Assembly (NCBI GenBank): GCA_023381535.1
Contig: JAMCSN010000197.1
Coordinates: 40,673-104,672, forward strand
Origin: Bacteroidota bacterium
GTDB lineage: Bacteria; Bacteroidota; Ignavibacteria; Ignavibacteriales; Melioribacteraceae
Direction: 5' to 3'
DNA: 64,000 nt
Part shown: positions 35,401 through 43,606 of the stretch, in pieces
How the letters are laid out: the number at the start of each line of letters is the position of its first letter
How positions within the stretch are numbered: the stretch's first letter is position 1
The notes under the pieces: model-generated
Told to the model about the DNA's origin: nothing
The model's input: only the letters and a program-made list of their open reading frames with translations
Databases searched by the model: none
Translations under genes and position numbers: made by a program

Positions 35401-37372
35401 TGGAACGCAAATGTGGGTGGAAGGGAATTACATATGTTTATATGATGCCAACAAATGTATTACAGGTCAATTTGGTGTACAAAGAGATATCACCGAGCGC
35501 AAGCTGGCAGAAGAAGCGCTGCAAGATGAGCGCCGCATGTTCATTGGCGGTCCGACGGTAGTCTTCAGATGGATAGCTAAAGAAGGATGGCCGGTAGAGT
35601 ATGTATCGCCAAATGTTTTAAACCAGTTTGGTTACACTGTTGAGGATTTTACCAACAGCAGGATATTGTATGCAGATATTGTGCATCCCGACGACCTGGA
35701 ACGTATTGCTGAGGAGGTTAGAAAATATAGTGAATTAGGCGTTCCATTCTTCGAACAGGAATATCGAATTATCCGTACCGATGGTGAATATCGCTGGCTG
35801 CACGATTTTACCGTTGTAAGGAAAGATGATTATGGCAGCATCACACATTTTCAGGGATATGTTTATGACATAACGGATCGCAAAAAGACAGAAGAGACAC
35901 TGCGGGAGAACGAAGAGCGATTGCGAACAATCATAGAGACCGAGCCGGAATGTGTAAAGATTGTTGACCGCGATGGGCAACTTCTGGAGATGAACGCAGC
36001 AGGGCTCGCTATGCTCGAAGCTGAATCGCTGAGCGAAGTGCAGCGGCACACACTCGTCAACTTTATTCTTCCAGAATACCGCGCTCCTTTTGAAGCCCTG
36101 CATAAACGCGTGATGAGCGGTGAAAGCGGTATTCTGGAGTTCGAAGTCATGGGGCTCATGGGTACGCGGCGATGGCTCGAAACTCACGCTGCCCCAATGC
36201 GTGATGCAACCGGCGAAGTTGTGAAGTTGTTGGGTGTTACCCGCGACATTACCGAGCGCAAACGTGCCGTGCAAGAAACTATTTCTCAAAAGAACAGATT
36301 TGCACAATTGTTTGAAAACTCACCGATTGCAATTGCTTTGTTGGATGATCAAGATAAAATTGTTCATATCAACGAGTCATTTTCAATGCTGTTCGGTTAT
36401 TTTTTAGAAGAAATTAAAGGACAAGAGCTAAATGATATAATAGTTCCACCCGAATTGAAAGAGGAAGCTGAGAGCTATTCGGATCAAACGCGAGCGGGCA
36501 ATCAGATAAATAAAGAAAGCTACCGTAAGAAAAAGGATGGCACACTTGTCTATGTTCAAATTGTTGGCATACCTGTAATAGTAAATGACAAAACAATTGG
36601 TATTTACGGCATGTATGTGGATCTGACTCAACGGAAAGAAGCCGAAGAAAAAATGAGACTTGCAAAAGAATTAGCTGAACAGTCCGACAAATTGAAATCG
36701 GAATTTCTCGCGCAAATATCGCACGAAATTAGAACGCCGCTTAACGTAATAGCAAGTAATGTTGAATTCTTGAATGAGGAATTGACAAACAAAATTGGTC
36801 CGCAGTATCTAGATTGTTTTACCGGAATTAATTTATCTGCCGAAAGAATAATCAGAACCGTTGATCTTGTCCTTAACATGTCGGAATTGCAGATCAGCGG
36901 TTATAAACCGGTTTTCAAAATGGTCGATCTTCATTCTGATGTTTTAAAAAAATTATTATTCGAACTTCAGCGTGCGGCAGCGCAAAAGAATTTGGATCTG
37001 ATCTATAATTGTCAATTAGACGAAACTAAAATCTTAGTTGACGAATACAGTATAACTCAAGTCTTTGCCAACTTGATTGATAACGCCATCAAATACACTA
37101 AGAAAGGCAAAGTGGAAATTCTGCTCACAAAAGATCACCAGAATCGTAAAATCATTGAGGTCAAAGATACCGGTATTGGAATGAGCGAAAATTTTCTTCA
37201 ACGTATGTTTCAACCGTTCGTTCAGGAGGAACATGGCTATTCAAGAACTTTCGATGGCAGCGGGTTGGGCTTAGCGCTCGTAAAAAGGTATTGTGAAATT
37301 AACAACGCGAGAATAGAAGTGGAAAGCAAAAAAAATCTCGGTTCTACTTTTAGAGTGATATTTAGAAGTTAG
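32432..37372 (+). CDS. membrane sensor histidine kinase with nine PAS domains
   Basis: A 1646-residue hybrid of many sensors. Residues 10-215 hold about six membrane helices, then a short coiled coil, then nine PAS/PAC units starting near 266, 386, 513, 634, 760, 889, 1033, 1161 and 1288, most closed by DITERKxxEExLRESEE linkers. The kinase core follows: H-box SHEIRTP with His1431, N-box NLIDNAIKYTKKG, G1 DTGIGMSEN and G2 GSGLGLALVKRY. All kinase motifs are intact. No receiver domain is fused; a lone receiver gene follows 133 bases on. The ATG at 32432 with GAGGA upstream is better than a TTG six codons earlier. Linker DNA is repetitive and prone to recombination. Confidence 0.93.
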   Translation: MIELDKKEKGISKQLIIASGLFSASIGFLSFIGWIFGMPLLATYSSNFIPMAPNTALSFMALGVSLYMQVTERKWSLRFSRIGAMVVLILSLIRFAELSININLNVDRWIFQVPSEKLGLIPVGRMALPTALNFLFASAALFLASSLKRHWSVNTLINILAALTTFVGLAFCLGYIYGAPLLYGGATIPMALNTAISFFVLGLGLVINNLSYDILERKQAAEALRKAHDGLEVQVAERTAELARTNEALHREIAVRKQAEETLRKSEEHFRILFEQASDGIFITDINGNYVDVNSSGSRMSGYSREEILQMNIRDVDLSDPDLIPLRIAELQKGNTLLFETKLRKKDGSELHVEINAKLLPYGKLQGVVRDITERKLAEEALRESEDKFRNLVENISDVFYVSDQQGKFLYCSPNFFTISGYSPQDIYGNSFIRVIAPIDRRQVVDYYLEQTAKGSLDSMIEFRFLQKDGSIIWVEQNTRIVRDSNGEIVQFRSVARNITGRKATEEALKESEERFRSLYLNAIVGIYRTTPDGKILMANPALVSMLGYTSFEELKKINLTQEGFNQSYPRELFIEPIEKYGEIREVESVWKRKDGKEIWVSESARAIRNSKGETLYYDGTIINITERKRVEKEITMLAHSLRSVNECVSITDMEDKILFVNESFLKTYGYNENELIGKNVAKVRSPNNPPELVKEILPATIRGGWQGELWNKRKDGSEFPIYLSTTIIYDKDNKPLGLIGVAKDITERKRTEETLRESEERFRRLFEESTDPILLLDQKCFFDCNSAALSILQFKSKDEIGNKTPWDLSPEFQPDGKLSSEKAVEMISTAKKNGYHRFEWVHTKKDGTNFFVEVMLTPIAFHGEEIFHVIWRDITERKRTEESLRKSEEQLELFFTQSLAGFFFMMLDEPVNWDKAEDKEKTLDYIMAHQRITKVNDAMLAQYGATREQFIGLTLADFFAHDIEHGRQVLKQLFDTGHLHVETNERRFDGTQMWVEGNYICLYDANKCITGQFGVQRDITERKLAEEALQDERRMFIGGPTVVFRWIAKEGWPVEYVSPNVLNQFGYTVEDFTNSRILYADIVHPDDLERIAEEVRKYSELGVPFFEQEYRIIRTDGEYRWLHDFTVVRKDDYGSITHFQGYVYDITDRKKTEETLRENEERLRTIIETEPECVKIVDRDGQLLEMNAAGLAMLEAESLSEVQRHTLVNFILPEYRAPFEALHKRVMSGESGILEFEVMGLMGTRRWLETHAAPMRDATGEVVKLLGVTRDITERKRAVQETISQKNRFAQLFENSPIAIALLDDQDKIVHINESFSMLFGYFLEEIKGQELNDIIVPPELKEEAESYSDQTRAGNQINKESYRKKKDGTLVYVQIVGIPVIVNDKTIGIYGMYVDLTQRKEAEEKMRLAKELAEQSDKLKSEFLAQISHEIRTPLNVIASNVEFLNEELTNKIGPQYLDCFTGINLSAERIIRTVDLVLNMSELQISGYKPVFKMVDLHSDVLKKLLFELQRAAAQKNLDLIYNCQLDETKILVDEYSITQVFANLIDNAIKYTKKGKVEILLTKDHQNRKIIEVKDTGIGMSENFLQRMFQPFVQEEHGYSRTFDGSGLGLALVKRYCEINNARIEVESKKNLGSTFRVIFRS

Positions 37373-37470
37373 ATCAAGACCAAGAGTAAGATCAAGAGTA
37401 AGATCATGATCATGATCTTGAACTTGCTCGTGATCATGATCATGTTCATGTTCAAGGTTATGATCATGGT
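37371..37470. repeat. GATCAT/GATCAA hexamer array
   Basis: About 100 bases made of near-hexamer words (GATCAA, GAGTAA, GATCAT, GTTCAT) between the PAS kinase and the response regulator. The central part CATGATCATGATC can fold back on GATCATGATCATG further along. The minus strand would encode a His-Asp-rich run, which I take as chance. Confidence 0.7.
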
Positions 37471-37505
37471 TATAAACGCGAGCAATGAAAAGGCAGGAGT
37501 TCGTT

Positions 37506-37883
37506 ATGAAAAAAATGTTGATAGTGGAAGATGACGATTTGACACAGAAGGTCTTATCCAAAATATTTAATGACGATTTTCAAATCGATATTTGTGAATC
37601 CGCCGAAGAGTTCTATCAATCCTATTCATCTAACCGGTATGATATCGTTATTATGGATATTTCACTGAGAGGAAATAAACACGGACTTGAGTTAACCAAA
37701 GAAATCAAAGCTTCGGCAATTCACGGCAGTATGCCAATTCTTTGTTTAACCGCCCATGCGTTTCCGAAGGATAAAAAGAATGCAATGGAATCCGGGATAG
37801 ATGCCTTCTTTACTAAACCGGTATCTAATGAAATACTTAAACAAGCTGTGGCTTCTCTTCTAAAAGGACAAAGATTGGCATAG
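37506..37883 (+). CDS. single-domain response regulator (CheY-like)
   Basis: A 125-residue stand-alone receiver. Acidic pocket Glu8-Asp9-Asp10 in LIVEDDD, phospho-acceptor Asp51 in IVIMDIS, switch Thr82 in CLTAHA, and Lys104 in FFTKPVS. No output domain, so it may work by protein contact or as a relay link between the PAS kinase upstream and the second kinase, whose start is eight bases downstream. GGAG lies upstream of the ATG at 37506. Confidence 0.93.
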   Translation: MKKMLIVEDDDLTQKVLSKIFNDDFQIDICESAEEFYQSYSSNRYDIVIMDISLRGNKHGLELTKEIKASAIHGSMPILCLTAHAFPKDKKNAMESGIDAFFTKPVSNEILKQAVASLLKGQRLA

Positions 37884-37891
37884 AAAAATTT

Positions 37892-39397
37892 ATGAAAATA
37901 AGAACTAAAATGATTTTAACATTTTCTTTCTTTGTTATTCTATTTTTGTTTTTGGCGGTTTTACTAGAGATTGTCTTTGAAAAAGAAGCAAAAGAACTCG
38001 CGCTTACAGACGTAGAAATTTATGCCCATACTTTTGCTTTAACAATAGGCAGAGAAGCAGAAAATGATAAAACACCGCCATTGTTTTTTAATAGGGAGGC
38101 TCTTGAAGATTATGTACAAGATATTCATTCAGCTCAAAAGTTAGATGTAGTTGTTGTTGATACCACTAAGACGATTGTTGCCGATGTGATAAAATCGGAA
38201 GTTGGTAAAAAATATGATTATGATAAAAACAATGAAGTACTTCTAACGATGAAAGACGATTCAGCTAGAACATTTAAAGAAATAAGCAGCGACTACCCGC
38301 ACGGTATTCTTTTGTATGTCCATCCCTTAAAAACTGAAAACGGAAAAACATTAGGCGTCGTGCTTGTTGAATATACGGCAATTGTTAAAGAAGCCGAAGC
38401 AGATATGAATAAAGTTCGGTGGATTGTTTTTTATGCTATACTATTTTTTATTTTTATCTCAATTGCTTTCAGTGTTGCTATATCTAAAAGGGTCAGCGGA
38501 TTCATTTCAGATTTAATTAATGCCGCTGAAAATTTTGCAAAAGGCGATTATTCAATTAGAATTAGTAATAAACGGAAAGATGAGTTAGGCATTTTAGGAA
38601 AAAGTTTTAACGAGATGGCAGAAAGAATAAAACTGCTAATAACCCGACTGGAAGAAGAGATAAATTTTACAAAACAAGCTGAAGAAGAAATCGAAAACAA
38701 AAATGTGGAACTTTCCAAAATCAATGCCGAAAAAGATAAATTCTTTTCAATCATTGCGCACGATCTAAAGAGTCCGTTCCATGGTTTTTTAAACCTAACC
38801 GAACTAATGGCGGATAATACCGAGAAATTTTCACCCGAAGAATTGGTCGAGAACAGTAAATCACTTAACGTAGCCGCTAGTAATCTTTATAAGCTTTTGG
38901 AAAATTTGTTGGAATGGGCTCAAATGCAAAGAGGTTCTATGAGTTTTACTCCCCAAGAAATCGACTTGCAAAAAATAGTTTCGAAATGTATTGAAACGGT
39001 GAAGGATCGGGCGGTTCAAAAAGGGATTACGGTAATTAATGAAGTGCCGAAGATGCAAGAAGTTTATGGCGACGAGAGAATGATTGATTCTGTGTTTAGA
39101 AATCTTCTTTCCAACGCCGTTAAGTTTACCAGGAGAGACGGAAAAGTTATAGTTTCAACTAAAGCTGCAGCAAATGAAAAGATAGAAGTTACAGTAAGCG
39201 ATACTGGAGTTGGAATGTCGGAAGAGAATGTTAAAAAGCTATTCAAATTAGAAGAGAAAGTTAGTTTCAAAGGAACCGAAGGAGAGCCAAGCACCGGCTT
39301 GGGCTTATTGCTTTGAAAAGAATTTGTGGAAAAACACGGCGGAAAGATCTGGGTGGAGAGCGAACTTGGGAAAGGAAGTAGATTTACAATTGCTTAG
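37892..39397 (+). pseudogene. sensor histidine kinase interrupted by an in-frame TGA
   Basis: Membrane helix at 8-28, an extracytoplasmic sensor region of about 145 residues, a second helix at 178-198, HAMP at about 200-252, a short coiled coil, HisKA with His290 in SIIAHDLKSPF, and HATPase with NLLSNAVKFT, DTGVGMSEE and STGLGLLL. Reading stops at a TGA at 39314-39316, but the same frame goes on with KEFVEKHGGKIWVESELGKG to a TAG at 39395-39397, which is the normal end of the ATPase domain. Homologues usually have Cys (TGT/TGC) at this point, so one base change explains it. The stop removes 27 codon positions including the final strand of the domain. It may be a recent nonsense mutation or a sequencing error. 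Confidence 0.85.
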
Positions 39398-39425
39398 CCT
39401 AAGCATGTGAAGTAGAGCGATTAGA

Positions 39426-39854
39426 CTATTGAGCAGTGATTGCACATTTGAATGAAGCTGTAAAATTGGTAAACTGAATTTGTATCCTATTAACATTAGC
39501 TTCAAAGTTAAACGTTTCCGATAAAGCTGTGTTGGTGGATAGGTCTCTGGTAAATACCTTAGAATTTGTATCGTCAAATAATGACATGATAACGTTTCCC
39601 CTCGAACGGTTTGTGATTGTTAACGCGATACCGAGTGTTTGGCTGTTCATCTTGATAATGTATTCGTAATTTTTTGTGAAGTTATTACCGGTAACGGAAA
39701 ACGCAAATGAGTTTGTGTTGTTCGAAAAAGTGGGAGCGTTTTCTGTAGTTGAAATGTTATCAAAGGGATTGGTAACGGAATCTTTTTTGCATCCGCTTAA
39801 AGCAAATAGTACAGCGCCCGTAAGAACCAGAGAAACTAATTTTGTTAACTTCAT
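39426..39854 (-). CDS. small lipoprotein of unknown function
   Basis: A 142-residue lipoprotein: signal MKLTKLVSLVLTGAVLFA ending in the lipobox LSGC, then a Ser/Thr/Asn-rich linker and a domain of beta character from about residue 50. No family recognised. GGAG lies six bases before the ATG at 39854. It stands between the broken kinase and the repeat R2. Confidence 0.65.
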   Translation of the reverse strand: MKLTKLVSLVLTGAVLFALSGCKKDSVTNPFDNISTTENAPTFSNNTNSFAFSVTGNNFTKNYEYIIKMNSQTLGIALTITNRSRGNVIMSLFDDTNSKVFTRDLSTNTALSETFNFEANVNRIQIQFTNFTASFKCAITAQ

Positions 39855-39890
39855 TTCACACTCCAAATTTTAAGGGCATGGCCACCTCGC

Positions 39891-40070
39891 AATGTTGTCA
39901 GGTTTAGGTTAATAGACTTTGGACTAAAGTCCAACAATGAGAAAAGGTTTGTTTAGTAACCCCACGCTCTCGCCTCGCTGAAGACGCAAGTCGAAGCGGG
40001 TAAGCGTGGGGTTAGAACAAGCAAAAGCTAATAGGGCTTTAGCCCAATAATTCTTAACCTGACAACATTG
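39891..40070. repeat. palindromic repeat element, copy R2, with a 32-bp nested insert
   Basis: Second copy of the element at 1523-1668 with the same 15-bp terminal inverted repeats and hairpins. The central palindrome is split exactly between CCCCACGCT and TAAGCGTGGGG by a 32-bp GC-rich insert (39969-40000). The copy is flanked by an 11-bp direct repeat, GGCCACCTCGC, at 39880-39890 and 40072-40082, as expected of a target duplication. Confidence 0.85.
39969..40000. repeat. GC-rich short insert inside repeat R2
   Basis: Starts CTCGCCTCGCTGAAGACGC and ends AAGTCGAAGCGGG. It is absent from copy R1, so its borders are exact. Both end words recur in the insert at 8341-8432. Confidence 0.75.
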
Positions 40071-40093
40071 GGGCCACCTCGCCCCTACAATAA

Positions 40094-41752
40094 TTATTTT
40101 ACTTGCGATAACCGCTTCGGTCCGGCAGTAATTACTTCTTCAGAACATCCTTTTTCAAATAGTTTGAAATTTTCAACGAACCGTGCCGCAAGCGCATCGT
40201 ACTTTTTCCAGTACTCGTCCTTGTTGCCCCAAGAATTTTCCGGATACAGAACGTCTTCCGGTACATCTGGGCAACTCATCGGAACTTCGTAACCGAACAA
40301 TTTATCTTTGCGGTATTTCACCTTGTCAAGCTTTCCTTCAAGAGCAGCATTCAAAAGATTTCTTGTGTGACGGATACTGATACGTTTTCCGACGCCGAAT
40401 CTTCCGCCGACCCAGCCAGTGTTAACGAGCCAAACGTTGGCGCCGTGTTTCAACATTCTTTGTTTTAACATCTCCGCATATTCAAAAGGATGTTTAACCA
40501 TAAACGGCGCACCGAAACATGCAGAAAAAGTTATTTGCGGTTCAATGCCTAAACCAATCTCCGTTCCAGCAATTTTGGAAGTATATCCGCTGATGAAATG
40601 ATATTGCGCTTGTTCAGGGGTTAACCTCGCAATTGGCGGCATAACACCTGAAGCGTCGCATGTTAAGAAGATAACATTTTTCGGATGCGTTCTTGTGTAA
40701 CCTTCTTCAACAACGTTAGGAATGAACTCAAGCGGATAAGAAGCGCGCGTGTTCTCGGTAATTATATCGTCATCAAGATCGATAATTCTTGTCACCGGAT
40801 CGAAAACAACATTTTCCAAAATTGTCCCGAAGCGTCGCGTGGTTTCATAAATCTGCGGTTCGTGTTCAGCCGAAAGACGAATAACTTTTGCGTAACATCC
40901 GCCTTCAAAATTGAAAACGCCGTTCGAGCTCCAACCATGTTCATCATCGCCGATTAACCTTCTTTTCGGATCGGCTGAAAGAGTTGTCTTTCCCGTTCCG
41001 CTCAATCCGAAGAACAAAGCTACGTCGCCTTTATCACCAACGTTTGCCGAACAGTGCATCGGTAGCACATCTTGAAATGTGAGAAGATAATTCAAAACTG
41101 TGAAAACTGATTTCTTGATTTCGCCGGCATAAAGTGTATTCGCAATTATCGCCGTCCGCTGATCGAAATTGATAATTATTCCAGTGTCGGTGCGCGTTCC
41201 GTCAGTTATCGGATCAACTTTAAGTCCCGGCACTGCAATAACCGTAAACTCCGGGACAAATTTTTTCAGCTCGTCTTTATCCGCCGTTGTGATAAACATG
41301 TTGCGTGCAAACAAACTGTGCCATGCTTTTTCAGTAACGATGCGAACCGGCAATTTATAATCCGGATCGGCGCCGGCATAAACATCCTGAACAAAAAGTT
41401 CTTCACCTTGTGCCCACGCTTGAAGACGTCCAACAAGCTGTCCCCATTTTTCGCGGGTGTAAGGACGGTTGTAAATTCCCCACCAAATATCTTTCTCAGT
41501 TGTTCCTTCCATAACAACAAATTTATCTGCAGCGGCTCGCGCAGTGTGTTTGCCGGTATTAACAAGTAACGGTCCGCCTTTAATCATTTTTCCTTCATTG
41601 CGGAAAATAGCTTCTTCATACAAAGCTTCGTCGGGCAAATTCCAGAATACTCTATCGAGGAAAGTTAGACCTTGATTTTTCAATCTGAAATCCGAGGCGA
41701 GTTCCATTGCCTCTTTGGTTGCGGGGGTATTGAATTCTAAATATTTGCTCAT
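40094..41752 (-). CDS. pckA: phosphoenolpyruvate carboxykinase (ATP)
   Basis: A 552-residue enzyme turning oxaloacetate and ATP into phosphoenolpyruvate, CO2 and ADP, the entry to gluconeogenesis. The kinase loop is FGLSGTGKTTLSADPKR at about 250-265, the metal site is RRLIGDDEHGWS, and FEGGCYAKVI, RTHPKNVIFLTCDASGVMPP and NTGWVGGRFGVGKRISI follow. Length fits the ATP-dependent form. Its ATG overlaps the stop of the upstream aminotransferase gene by four bases (ATGA), and GAGGGA precedes it, so the start at 41752 is firm and the two are coupled. Confidence 0.96.
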   Translation of the reverse strand: MSKYLEFNTPATKEAMELASDFRLKNQGLTFLDRVFWNLPDEALYEEAIFRNEGKMIKGGPLLVNTGKHTARAAADKFVVMEGTTEKDIWWGIYNRPYTREKWGQLVGRLQAWAQGEELFVQDVYAGADPDYKLPVRIVTEKAWHSLFARNMFITTADKDELKKFVPEFTVIAVPGLKVDPITDGTRTDTGIIINFDQRTAIIANTLYAGEIKKSVFTVLNYLLTFQDVLPMHCSANVGDKGDVALFFGLSGTGKTTLSADPKRRLIGDDEHGWSSNGVFNFEGGCYAKVIRLSAEHEPQIYETTRRFGTILENVVFDPVTRIIDLDDDIITENTRASYPLEFIPNVVEEGYTRTHPKNVIFLTCDASGVMPPIARLTPEQAQYHFISGYTSKIAGTEIGLGIEPQITFSACFGAPFMVKHPFEYAEMLKQRMLKHGANVWLVNTGWVGGRFGVGKRISIRHTRNLLNAALEGKLDKVKYRKDKLFGYEVPMSCPDVPEDVLYPENSWGNKDEYWKKYDALAARFVENFKLFEKGCSEEVITAGPKRLSQVK

Positions 41753-42966
41753 GACCAATCCCTCACTAGTTTGCGGTCGCCAATATAAAGTTCGTTGGGT
41801 GAGTTAGGATCGAGTGCCCATTTCATTCTTTCAACTCCTTCGGTAATATCTTTTATTGTTCCGCAGTAACTGATTCGTAAAAATCCGTCCAAGCCGAATT
41901 CTTTACCGGGAACTGTGAGAACCATTACTTTATCAATTAATAATTTTGAAAGCTTTTGAGAATCTTTATCGTACGCTGAAAAATCTGCGAAGCAGTAAAA
42001 CGTTCCATCCGGCACAGAAACTTTTACACCGGTGAATGATCTTAGCTGTTCGATCAAAACATTGCGGTTGTTTTCTAATGTAACGCGTAAACTTTCTACA
42101 CTGGATTGAATTCCATTGATGGCGCCGGCTGCGGCTTTTTGCAGAAGTACCGACGGACCCGATGTTTGATGTCCTTGTATGTTCGCCATCGCTTCAATTA
42201 CTTTTTTGTTTCCAACTGCCCAGCCGATTCTAAATCCCGTCATGGCATATTGTTTCGATACTCCGTTAACGATGATAAGCTTAGATTCTTCAACCGACTT
42301 CTTTGTGTAGTCGTATGCGCTGAATGGTTTCTTTCCGTCGAAGATCAAACGGTGATATATGTCATCCATGATCAAGTAAATCCCTTTGCGTTCGCAGAAG
42401 TCAACTATGTCGACAATAAATTCTTCGGAGTACATTGCGCCGCTCGGATTGTTCGGACTATTTATGATAACCGCTTTTGTGTATGAGCCGACACGCATTT
42501 CAATATCTTTTAACCGCGGATAAAATGTTCCGTCTTCCGGTAACGCGGCAACGCCGATTGCGCCGCAAAGTTTTGCCATGTCGGGATAACTTACCCAGTA
42601 CGGTGCGGGATAAATAATTTCTTCTTGCGGATTTAAGATTGCCTGCATTGCAACCATGATTGCCTGCTTAGCGCCGCCGGATGCTATTACGTTTTCGGGA
42701 TTAACTTTTCTGTGATAAAATTCTTCGGTGTATCTGATGATTGCTTTCTTCAGTTCCGGAATTCCGTCTGCCGGTGCGTAACGGATCTCACCGGTGTTGA
42801 GAGAATTAACCGCCGCAAGCAGCGCATCCATCGGCGCTCTGCTTTTTGGTTCGCCTCCGCCAAGATGAATTACCGGATCTCCTTTCTCTCGTAAGATCGC
42901 CGCCTTCTCATTCAATGCTAATGTCGGCGAGGCTTTGATCGATCGTGCAATTTGACTTAAACTCAT
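41749..42966 (-). CDS. aspartate-type aminotransferase, class I-gamma
   Basis: A 405-residue PLP enzyme. The Schiff-base Lys lies in VNGVSKQYAMTGFRIGWAVG, with INSPNNPSGAMYSEEF and the carboxylate Arg in DGFLRISYCGT. If it uses aspartate, its product oxaloacetate is the substrate of the PckA encoded just downstream and coupled by ATGA, giving a path from aspartate to phosphoenolpyruvate. That pairing is inferred from gene order. Confidence 0.9.
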   Translation of the reverse strand: MSLSQIARSIKASPTLALNEKAAILREKGDPVIHLGGGEPKSRAPMDALLAAVNSLNTGEIRYAPADGIPELKKAIIRYTEEFYHRKVNPENVIASGGAKQAIMVAMQAILNPQEEIIYPAPYWVSYPDMAKLCGAIGVAALPEDGTFYPRLKDIEMRVGSYTKAVIINSPNNPSGAMYSEEFIVDIVDFCERKGIYLIMDDIYHRLIFDGKKPFSAYDYTKKSVEESKLIIVNGVSKQYAMTGFRIGWAVGNKKVIEAMANIQGHQTSGPSVLLQKAAAGAINGIQSSVESLRVTLENNRNVLIEQLRSFTGVKVSVPDGTFYCFADFSAYDKDSQKLSKLLIDKVMVLTVPGKEFGLDGFLRISYCGTIKDITEGVERMKWALDPNSPNELYIGDRKLVRDWS

Positions 42967-43317
42967 TTCTCTGCCTTGTTCAATAATGTTTCAAAAAAGA
43001 ATGTTTGCGTCCGAAACTTATTGGCTCTCGGTCTGATTCGCAAGTCATATTTGAAATGATTAAGCAAAATTTAATTGTCGTCTATTGTTTTCAGAGTGGT
43101 TATGAGAACCGAGAAGTATATTTTATGAGTTGCTGTCATTAACAATGAGTGCTTTCAACGAGACGAGCGGTTCGATTAGTATTTACGTAAAGACGGGATA
43201 TGTCCCGTCTCCATTAATGTCTCAATTCCAAGACCAGCAGAAAGCGCCGGACAAACTTGGGAAATTAACCACCGCGAAACACCGTATTTTCTAAAACCAG
43301 AACAGTAGGGAACGGTC

Positions 43318-43407
43318 TGCCCGCTTCCCGTCTCGCCTCCCGCTTCGCTCGCGTAGCGAGGCGAGTCGGCTTGCCGAGGCGGGCGCTCTCGCGAAAGCGA
43401 GGCGAGT
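43318..43407. repeat. GC-rich insert inside a hairpin loop
   Basis: A 90-bp GC-rich segment enclosed by the arms GGAACGGTC and GACCGTTCC. It contains GCGAGGCGAG twice (43356-43365, 43397-43406) and CTCGCCTCC in the opposite sense, so it folds on itself. Same word family as the inserts at 8341, 32081 and 39969. Confidence 0.65.
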
Positions 43408-43502
43408 GACCGTTCCGCAATAGTAGGTTTATTGTTTGCGCTTGGATCGGTTTAAAACCGATCCCTACATAAAAACCTTTTTCCAGCAACCCTAAAAGCA
43501 AA

Positions 43503-43519
43503 CGAAGACCTTCAAGGTT
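43503..43519. repeat. AACCTTGAAGG-family repeat, left copy (half)
   Basis: CGAAGACCTTCAAGGTT, equal to the right arm of the hairpin at 44819-44850 except for the bases before CCTTCAAGGTT, and to the arm at 47703-47718. The matching left arm is worn down here. Confidence 0.6.
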
Positions 43520-43552
43520 ATCATAATTATTCTTTTGGTAATCTATTCCTTA

Positions 43553-43606
43553 TTGAGTAAATTAACTCAGCGCATTGAGTAAATTATCTCAATGTATTGA
43601 GTAAAG
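43553..43606 (+). promoter_or_regulatory. three operator-like repeats with 22-bp period
   Basis: TTGAGTAAATTAACTCAG at 43553, TTGAGTAAATTATCTCAA at 43575 and TTGAGTAAAG at 43597 start exactly 22 bases apart, about two helical turns. The first two are inverted repeats (TTGAG/CTCAA type). The third reaches into the ribosome binding region of the ATPase gene at 43616. This is the layout of a cooperative repressor site. Confidence 0.6.

Noticed and set aside
35735..36307. Long minus-strand frame opposite the PAS kinase
   Set aside because: Shadow of the kinase coding strand; Cys- and His-rich text without domain pattern or start signal.
37271..37561. Minus-strand frame with a His-Asp-rich run, like a metal-binding protein
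   Set aside because: It is the read-out of the GATCAT repeat array and overlaps the end of the PAS kinase and the start of the response regulator, both strongly supported.
39314..39316. TGA as a selenocysteine codon in the second histidine kinase
   Set aside because: The position is not a redox site and no SECIS-like hairpin is evident just downstream; a TGT/TGC to TGA change is simpler.
43265..43501. Minus-strand frame of 78 codons before the DUF4143 gene
   Set aside because: It consists of the hairpin repeats and the GC-rich insert and resembles no protein.
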